This document shows, in pieces, positions 57,610 to 64,000 of a stretch of DNA of 64,000 bases. The notes under the pieces are model-generated. The model saw only the letters and a list, made by a program, of their open reading frames with translations, was not told where the DNA came from and did no database searches. The DNA is from Sorex araneus. Lineage: Eukaryota; Chordata; Mammalia; Eulipotyphla; Soricidae. Within the stretch, counting starts at the first letter, position 1, and each line of letters opens with the position of its first letter. The translations under genes and the position numbers were made by a program. The stretch spans positions 194,015,000 through 194,078,999 of the forward strand of contig NC_073306.1 of assembly GCF_027595985.1 (NCBI RefSeq), in the 5' to 3' direction.

Positions 57610-58337
57610 CTAATACTTCAGTGTACAACTTGTTCCAAACCTGATCATCATATTGGTTGATCCAAAGGTCAGAGAAGACAGATAACATAAAGTACTTTAC
57701 CCTTTCCTTAAAGGTTATTTTGGCTTTTAGGCCCATAATGGGAATAGGTACATAGGAATGTGGGAACTGGAAGTTTTGCACCGTATTTCTCCGAAATGTG
57801 ACTCATGGAGAATCTTAAAGTATACATAAATGGTACTGCCAGCAACTGAGCTATCAGCTCTCCACAGAGTGTTACAGGATCTATAATCACTGTATCACAC
57901 TTGGTTTCCTAAAGTTTCTTCATGACTGTTCTATTGTAGACCACATTTTCACACTACAGTTTTTCGATTTCAGTAATTTGAATCATGAATTCTCTTAGCT
58001 TGATTGCTGACTTTCAGAGTGGTAGTGTTGGCATGACATCATTAGCTATTAGATCTACAAGTTCATTTGTTTTTTCGGTAGCATTTTCTTTGTTATTTTC
58101 TGTAAAGATGACTTGGATATTGAGTATGGATGGCTTGTGGTGGTCAATGATAAAAGTGTTTGAAGGAACCAATACAGTCACCTTACGACCTCTCTCTGCA
58201 AATTTCTCCAGCATCAACTTTAAGTGAAGCCAATGGCTCACGTCACAGGGCCATGCCAGGATCTTTCCACAGGATCCAGAGTCAGTGCAGGAAAGCTGCA
58301 GCAGCAGAACTTCCAGAGCCCATCTTCCAAACTCCAT
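57610..58337 (-). pseudogene. V1: decayed UGT2A first exon
   Basis: The most upstream copy, 728 bp. It starts MEFGRWALEVLLLQLSCTDS and has a 3 bp insertion giving ANDVMP. It then has TGA in place of Trp107 (LPL-stop-KSAIK, about 58014-58016). Two TAG stops follow, one replacing the Gln of LQCENVV (about 57955) and one replacing the Gln of KKLQET (about 57910). A frameshift near 57785 comes just before the SYVPIPI segment. The signal peptide, SHWL motif, HNF1-like site and a usable-looking donor (TTAG|gtaaag) remain. It cannot encode a UGT, but its promoter and donor could still yield noncoding or nonsense-decay transcripts. It shares CTDSGSCGK and the HHKPSIL type with V6, so the two outermost copies look like relatives. 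Confidence 0.9.
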
Positions 58338-58411
58338 GACAGCACCTCCCTCACATACTATTTGCAGAGGCTGACTAGTTGCTTAACACAGAAACTTTGG
58401 ATAGATCTAAA

Positions 58412-58424
58412 GTTAAAAATTAAT
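58412..58424 (-). promoter_or_regulatory. HNF1-like site upstream of V1
   Basis: ATTAATTTTTAAC is retained 75-87 bp upstream of the ATG of the broken V1 exon. The promoter may therefore outlive the coding sequence. The next 30 bp differ from the other copies. Confidence 0.5.
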
Positions 58425-58539
58425 TTCATTAGATATTAATCTCTAGAATTGTTTAATTACAATCTTGGAGAGAAACTTATCAGCAGCATGACTAAGCATA
58501 GTACGATAATTTAGGAGGAGGGGTGAATTATTAATTTTT

Positions 58540-58710
58540 GGAGTCTGCCACACCTTGTAATGCTTAGGAGTTACTCCTGACTCTGAACTTCGAAATTACT
58601 CCTGGCAGCTCTTCAGCAGTGGGAACTGCTTATGATGCCAGGGATTAAACTGTAATCAACTGCATGCAGGGCAAGTGCTGTATGTGCTGTGCTAATTTTC
58701 CAGATTCAGA
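58540..58710 (-). mobile_element. SOR SINE, short form, old
   Basis: 'ggagtctgccacaccttgta' to 'gtgctaattttccagattca', antisense and diverged. Confidence 0.7.
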
Positions 58711-58834
58711 AATATTAGTTTTGAGTAAATTATGGTAGCAGTGGGAATAATAAAGGACTGTAAATTGTATTGATGAATGTTAAGAGAGACAGTGAAAATG
58801 CATAATATAATCATAAAGAGACATGCCGTGAAGC

Positions 58835-58930
58835 CAGAGCAATAGTATAATGGGTTTGATCCTAGGTATCCCATATGGTTTCCTGAGAGGTGATCCCTGA
58901 GTCAGAGCTGAACCAAAAAACAAATCAAAA
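58835..58930 (+). mobile_element. SOR SINE fragment
   Basis: 'gaagccagagcaatagtata' and 'ggtatcccatatggtttcct'. Internally deleted. Confidence 0.65.
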
Positions 58931-59195
58931 CAAAAAACAGATTTTGCTATCTTGACTCATTGCAAAATAGGAGACTAAAACCAGTAGGTTAAAAATTCAA
59001 CTGAGCTTTCAAATATTTTATTTGTCCAATTTAAAGGTTCATGTAAGTAGAACATTAGCTAAGGATCATTACATTAGCTAAGGATCACTAGCAGTAATTA
59101 TAATAGAACTTAAAAAACTTACTAAATTATATATCACATTTATGGATATGTTGGCAACTTCCATTTGACCATGATTTTGTTAAAATTTTATGGAA

Positions 59196-59370
59196 TTTAG
59201 GGACTAGAGCGATAACACAAGTGGGCAGGGTGTTTGCCTTGCATGCGGCTGACCTGGGTTCGATTCCCAGGATACCATATGGTCCCCTGAGCACTATCAG
59301 CAGTAATTCCTGACTGCAGAGTCAGGAGTAACCTCTGTGCATTGCCAGGTGTGACCCAAAATTAAAAAAA
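59196..59370 (+). mobile_element. SOR SINE, short form
   Basis: 'gggactagagcgataacaca' to 'gccaggtgtgacccaaaatt'. Flanked by tttatggaattta-like repeats (59186 and 59374), a likely target-site duplication. Confidence 0.93.
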
Positions 59371-59756
59371 TATTTCATGGAATTTAAGGAGTCAATTTTT
59401 TTTTTATTCATTTAGTGTAATTTTTTTCAGAGATTGGTGAAATAGCACAAAGATTAAGGTGGAGTCACAAATACCTTTATAGCTGTGTATTTCACAGTGA
59501 TTTTCATGAAAAAACTAAATGAAAATATAAAATAACAGAGTTAAAAGGTTATAGAAAAGTATATATAACTATGTACATGTGCATACCTTTCAAATTAAAT
59601 TTATAAAGTGATAACTTTCATTGAGGTCTGTGTAGACTTGGTTTCTTTATATGTATGCCTATAGTTATTCATAGTAGCAAATTCAAAAATTGTATAGAAA
59701 AAATTAAGCTGAATGATATAAATAATTATAAATAGAAATTTTCCTCAATATAAGAA

Positions 59757-60468
59757 TTGTATCACTTCACTTGTATCACTTGTCATCCCGTTGATCTTCG
59801 ATTTGCTCGAGCGGGTGCCAGAAATGTCTCCATTTGTCCCTGTCGCGTGCTAGTTCAGCCCAATGATATTTGCTTGCTCCAGGAACAGGAAGAACCTCAA
59901 ATCGTTCATTCAGGGATTTGACAAAGAAATCTGACCATCTAGATGTTGGGTGGCCACGGGGTCTTCTGACATCCCGTGGAATCCAGTCGGTAACAGCTCT
60001 AGTCCAGTGGTCATCTCTGAATCACATTACATGACCGGCCCATTTGTTTTTGATGCCTTGGCAAACGAGACAGCGTCCCTGATTCTTGACCATCGATGGA
60101 GGTCAGAACTCCAGATTCCTTCTCTTACTTGAGTGAGATGTGATACTCCTAGCATAGCTCTCTTGATTCCTCTTTGGGCTACCCTAATAGTGTTCTCATC
60201 CTGTTTATGTAGGGCCCAGGTCTCCGAGGGATATGTTAGTGCAGGAAGAATGGTGAAATCAAAAAAATGTGCCCACAGTCAGAGGTTCTTCGTTCTCTTA
60301 ACCACTTCTTATATGCTCTTGAAGGCATTCCATGCTGCTCTCTTCCTCCTGCGCAGTTCTGGCACCAAGTCCTTCCTCATGTTGATTTCTCGACCCAGGT
60401 ACACATAGCTGCTGCATTTGGAGATGTTCGTTCCATTGAGAGCAAATGGAGCTTCTTATATTCTTATT
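59757..60468 (-). mobile_element. 5'-truncated RTE-type LINE
   Basis: The minus strand translates, with breaks, to the end of an RTE-like reverse transcriptase (segments such as RRPRGHPTSRWSDFFVKSLN and WTRAVTDWIPRDV). The 3' tail reads 'cccgctcgagcaaatcgaag', 'atcaacgggatgaca' and agtgatacaagtga. It is flanked by the 10 bp duplication aatataagaa (59747-59756 and 60469-60478). The tail is the same as that of the long-form SOR SINEs. Stops and truncation make it inactive. Confidence 0.85.
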
Positions 60469-60545
60469 AATATAAGAAGTAGCTTCTCTACAAATGCATC
60501 TGATTTCATGATGAATAAAAGTCAACAGTTTACTTATATCATATT

Positions 60546-60955
60546 TATTCAATTTATGAGTTCACTAATAATTACTTCAATAAGGTTTGAGTAACAACAC
60601 GTAGCACTGTCATTCTGGAGAATATGTAAGTCCAGCTCATATGCAATCATTATTTTATATGTAAAAAAAGATTTTAAAATAATTTTAAAGAGTTTTAAAT
60701 AATATTAAAGGCTTAATAATAGAAATAGTTTTCTCTTTCTATATATTAATAAAATAATATTAAAGTCAGGATGCTAAAAAAGGCACATTAGGAAGAAAGG
60801 AAGGATGGGATTTAGATATAGTTGAAGGAAGGAAACAAAAGAAAGGAGGGATGTAAGAAAGAAATTGAAAGGAAGAATGAGGGATCTAGTACAGGGGTTA
60901 TGACATTTGTTTTACATACAGTCACCTTTGGTTTAATTAAAAATTATCTTTTTAT
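60546..60955. other. AT-rich sequence beyond the array
   Basis: Homology to the first-exon units fades near 60.54 kb. A purine-rich aaggaag stretch (60790-60880) is the only visible structure. Confidence 0.5.
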
Positions 60956-61275
60956 TTATTTTATTTTATTTTTTAATTTAATTTAATTTATTTTTATTGA
61001 ATCACTGTGTGAAAAGTTACAAAGCTTTCAGGTTTAAGTCTCAGTTATACAATTCTCAACACCCATCCCTTCACCAGTGTAAATATTCCACCACCAAGAA
61101 TCACAGTATACCTCTCTCCCAACCTCTCACCCTTCTAGCCCCCAACTCACCTGTGTAGCTGATAAAATTCACTTTACTTTCTCTTTACTTGGATTACATT
61201 CAATATTTTAACAAAAAACTCACTATTATTGTTTTATTGTTTGGAGTTTCTCTCCCCAAAGTTGGACCTGCTGAA
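60956..61275 (-). mobile_element. L1-type 3' end fragment
   Basis: T/A-rich start, 'tgaatcactgtgtgaaaagt', 'catcccttcaccagtgtaaa' and 'aaaaactcactattattgtt'. Same tail as at 32.4 and 47.1 kb. Confidence 0.78.
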
Positions 61276-61599
61276 AAATGCCTTAACCTTTCTTACTCTG
61301 TAGACAGCACATAGGTTTGGCAAAACATGTTTCAGCTGCAGAAGGGCTCAGTTAAAAACCAGGGATTGTGGAGTCATGAATTATGATCTCCGATATAGCA
61401 TCATATGAATTTCTAGAACTCTTCAATCAATTGTCAAAAAGTGTATATAATATAAATGTCGTGAGAATGGCTGGACAATTACTATTTCAATTGCTTTACA
61501 ACTGTCACTAATGATGAGACTCACTTTGATGCTAGTTGATGCTAGTTGATGTAGATTTCCAGGACTCTTCCCTGGAGATGTGTAATTAATAGTATTAGG

Positions 61600-62345
61600 T
61601 TGAGGTCTTGAACCAGTTCTTTTTTTTTTCTGTTCCCGCGCCACCAAGTTCATACCTGCTTAAAAGTCCTCATAAAATGGCAGACACCACGCTGCTTTCC
61701 CCCGGCAAGGGAAAGCAAACCGAGAAATATCTTACTCTTCCTCGGCCGGCATGGGGCTATGGCTTAGTTCACAATCTACAGACATTGGTGGAAGCAGTTG
61801 CTGGTACCAAAAGTAGTCTAGCTTGCCTCCAGATCGCAGTCATTAGCAACAGAGGGGCCACACAAACAAACATGTGGCCACCCGGATCGCATCTCGGCAG
61901 AGCGCTCACCGATATTATCCTGGCCTGAGACTGCCCACACGCATCCTGCTGTTTTAAGTTCCAACCTCTCTCTCTCTCTCTTTTTTTTTTTCTCTTTCCA
62001 CACTAACAAGTTCATACCTGCTTAAAAGTTCTCATAAAATGGCGAACACCAAGACGCTTTCCCCCTGGTCAGGGAAAGCAAGACGCGTGTGGGCAGTCTC
62101 TGGCTGGGATGATATTGGTGTGTGCTCTGCCAGGATGCAAAAATTAGCTTTTTCATTAAAAAAGCTCAGCATCTCATATGGTTATCTGAGCACACATAGG
62201 ATTATCTGCCACCTGGTGGTCGTGTTTGTTTCCCATTGCTCTGCTAGTCTTGTCTATTGCTCCTTTCTTTAGACAACATTAAATCCACATTTCAAATCTC
62301 TGGCCTCAGAGTGCTTTCATTTTTGCAATTCATCATACATCAGCT
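61600..62345. repeat. Rearranged repeat with direct and inverted copies
   Basis: A direct repeat lies at 61646-61718 and 62008-62081 ('ttcatacctgcttaaaagt', then 'cataaaatggc'), each after a poly-T run. An inverted pair lies at 61888-61942 and 62085-62138 ('actgcccacacgc' against 'gcgtgtgggcagt'). The element type is unknown. It follows an L1-type tail, as the inverted repeat at 47.5 kb does. Confidence 0.6.
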
Positions 62346-62739
62346 CTCAATAATTTAGTCCTACAGCCCAGCAATTGGCATTATGTAGTTGTATAGATAT
62401 TTTAGTTAAAAATCATTAAATTAAGAAACAAAGGTTATTAATAATCTGGAGTAACAAAGTTATAGGTCATATCCTAGCTCAGTTACTAGCTTTGGATACC
62501 ACACAGAAAAGTACTTAGAATAATTTACTCCTTCAGGAAAACAAGAAAAGTACTCTAAGTAATATACAAAAGTATAGAGTTTCAGCCATGTCCCAGGGAG
62601 ATGTTACCACACCAGACAGACTAGACAAAGCATAGGACTCAGCGATGATTCAGATGAGTATAGAAGCAAAGATGATATTAAGACAACCTATAGCTTGTTG
62701 TCACTTTAATGCGTGCTTATTACTTTGGCATATATAAGA
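62346..62739. other. Unassigned sequence
   Basis: No recognised gene or repeat. Confidence 0.45.
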
Positions 62740-63402
62740 ATTCGGACAGGCCTCATGCATGAAGGTACCAGCCGAGGAACCCAGGTGCGTGTAATCCCAT
62801 CAATGGCCAACATCCAGAGAGACTTAAAAGCAAGCTCTCAGAAGAGAGTGATGCAGAGAGTCTCTTGCCCACATGCCTGGCTGTCTTCCCCGGGGCCCCT
62901 CAGAGGGGATGGGCTCCAGCTTAGCTCCCCTCACCGAGTAGAGCTCCAGGTGGTCGAGGATCACCGGAACCTAGCTACAGCCATGGTGGAGGCCCCTCTC
63001 CACAGGTTCGGACAGGCCTCATGCATGAAGGTACCGGCAGAGGAACCCAGGTGTGTGTAATCCCATCAACGGCCAACATCCAGAGAGACTTAAAAGCAAG
63101 CTCACGCGATATCTTTAGCCTGCTTCTCCCTCTGGGAGAAACTGGCAGACTTCTGAGAGTTTCCTGCCCACATGGGACAGCCTTGCAAGCTTCCCATGGT
63201 GTATTAATATGCAAAATCCAGTAACAAGCTGGATCTCATTCCTGTGACCCTGAAGAGCCCCCAGTGCAACATTGTTGGGAGGGCCAATTCCAGATGGATT
63301 TCTAAGATATCAGGGAAAGGACGAAATGAGATGTTACTGGGCCCGCCTGAGAAATCGGTGATTAACGGGCTATCAGGCTATCATGATCGTGATATAAGAA
63401 TT
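62740..63402 (+). mobile_element. GC-rich composite retroposon with tandem ~264 bp units
   Basis: 'ttcggacaggcctcatgcat' occurs at 62743 and again at 63007, with 'ccatcaa.ggccaacatccag' after both, so about 1.4 units stand in tandem. The 3' part has 'ctgcccacatgggacagcct', 'gatgttactgggcccgcctg' and an RTE-like end 'aacgggctatca'. Confidence 0.75.
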
Positions 63403-63773
63403 GGATGTTAACCAGAACTGTCCAGGAAAGAAAAATATGATTAAATTTAGGTCACTTTGAAGAGCTTTATGTCCTCTGCTTTAGGTTCAGTTTTAATCTC
63501 CATAGATGCTTACTCAAATTTTCAAATCATATTTAATTATATTCCAATTCCTTTCCAACTCCTTTAATAATTTCATACCTTAAACTAGCAATTTTAGCAT
63601 CAGTATATACCAGATGGTGTTCTATTCAGGACATAAAGGTTTATGTAAGATACAGTTAAAAATAAAATTAATTCACATAAAATTATAACAAAAGTCAGTT
63701 AACTGATACTTATCTTACAATGTAAGGGAGATGGGTCTCAGATGACAATAATGAAGTGAGGAGAAAGAGACTG

Positions 63774-64000
63774 CTTTACACCCATGACATTCTTCAAAGA
63801 AATGGATCAAGCAATACTGAAATTTATATGGAACAATAAACACCCACGGATAGCTAAAACAATTCTTGGGAAAAAGATGATGGGAGGCATCACCTCCTGA
63901 ACCTTAAACTTTACTACAAAGCAGTAACAATTAAAACAGCATGGTACTGGAACAAAGGCAGAGCCGCAGACCAATGGAACAGAGCAAAATATCCCTACAC
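63774..64000 (+). mobile_element. L1 ORF2 fragment running off the window
   Basis: The plus strand reads like the L1 ORF2 region after the reverse transcriptase ('gaaatttatatggaacaata', 'ttactacaaagcagtaacaa', 'ggtactggaacaaaggcaga'), with breaks in frame. It continues past 64000. Confidence 0.85.

Larger units (their letters stand above)
20917..58337 (-). other. UGT2A3-like: UGT2A-type gene locus with a first-exon array and one constant exon set
   Basis: This entry covers the whole transcription unit, read right to left. Six first-exon copies lie at 58337-57610 (broken), 54739-54016, 51662-50939, 49131-48408, 45457-44734 and 41642-41384 (truncated). They are followed by a single set of exons 2-6. 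Every junction has GT/AG ends and the phases agree: exon 1 ends in phase 1, exon 2 in phase 0, exon 3 in phase 0, exon 4 in phase 1 and exon 5 in phase 2. Exon sizes 724+149+132+88+220+280 add up to 1593 bp, which is 530 codons plus stop and matches UGT2 enzymes. The exons 2-6 sizes are, from memory, those of UGT2 genes. The product should be an ER membrane enzyme that transfers glucuronic acid from UDP-glucuronate to small lipophilic substrates. The first exon sets the acceptor specificity. Joint use of the constant exons by all first exons is inferred from layout. Confidence 0.85.
41384..58337 (-). repeat. Tandem array of UGT2A first-exon units
   Basis: The first-exon start codons sit at 58337, 54739, 51662, 49131, 45457 and 41642, giving spacings of about 3598, 3077, 2531, 3674 and 3815 bp. 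The flanks are repeated along with the exons. An intronic block containing 'gtctagtgctcagcaagagc' recurs about 400-600 bp downstream of the donors (44288, 47968, 53573 and 57172; a variant near 50455). An old SINE-like block beginning 'agagatgggagaaatagcac' or variants recurs upstream (43150, 46120, 49898, 52430, 55530). Unit-like sequence continues past V1 to about 60.5 kb, but with no further first exon. Length differences are explained by a deletion near 50.3 kb and by later insertions. Confidence 0.9.

Noticed and set aside
59950..60408. Plus-strand open frames within 59.9-60.4 kb
   Set aside because: The sequence is an antisense RTE LINE; the coding signal is on the minus strand.
61600..62272. 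Two open frames that might be a small gene (61608-61928 and 62039-62272)
   Set aside because: They overlap the rearranged direct and inverted repeat and have no domain, splice sites or conservation evidence.

Overview
This is mammalian nuclear DNA. The intron-exon structure, nested L1 copies, endogenous retrovirus remnants and dense tRNA-headed SINEs all say so. The commonest SINE has the head 'ggggctggagcgatagcaca' and a body ending in 'gggtgtgacccaaaaagca', or a second body ending in cagtga repeats. I recognise it as the shrew SOR-type family, so the source is most likely a shrew (Eulipotyphla, Soricidae), probably Sorex. The species call rests on recall of repeat families, not on a search.

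The only protein-coding gene I can support lies on the minus strand from 58.3 kb down to 20.9 kb. It is a UDP-glucuronosyltransferase of the UGT2A type (UGT2A3-like first exons). One constant set of exons 2-6 (35898-35750, 32259-32128, 29841-29754, 27773-27554, 21196-20917) carries the UDP-glucuronic-acid-binding half, the C-terminal membrane anchor and an ER-retrieval tail. Upstream of it is a tandem array of six first-exon copies, named V1 to V6 here in transcription order. V2, V3, V4 and V5 are intact: each has 724 bp of coding sequence, the same phase-1 donor and its own HNF1-like site about 85-100 bp upstream of the ATG. V1 is a decayed copy (stops and a frameshift) and V6 is cut short by a SINE. 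No second set of exons 2-6 was seen between the copies. The simplest reading is an alternative-first-exon locus like UGT1A, or like human UGT2A1/UGT2A2, expanded from UGT2A3-like first exons. Any intact V exon joined to exons 2-6 gives an open frame of 530 codons plus stop.

Layout. 0-20.9 kb: gene-free and repeat-rich, with two degraded betaretrovirus-like gag-pro remnants (3.8-5.9 and 15.8-16.9 kb), a long antisense L1 carrying a second L1 nested in it (8.7-15.2 kb), an LTR and GC-rich composite retroposons. 20.9-35.9 kb: the constant exons, with a ~700 bp polypyrimidine/polypurine tract in the intron between exons 3 and 4. 35.9-41.4 kb: a SINE cluster and a solo LTR. 41.4-60.5 kb: the first-exon array, in units of about 2.5-3.8 kb, scarred by LTR, L1-tail/inverted-repeat, SINE and RTE insertions. 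60.5-64 kb: repeats, ending in an L1 ORF2 fragment that runs off the window.

Coordinates, splice junctions and translations were read by eye from the sequence. Family assignments come from memory of conserved UGT and repeat features.
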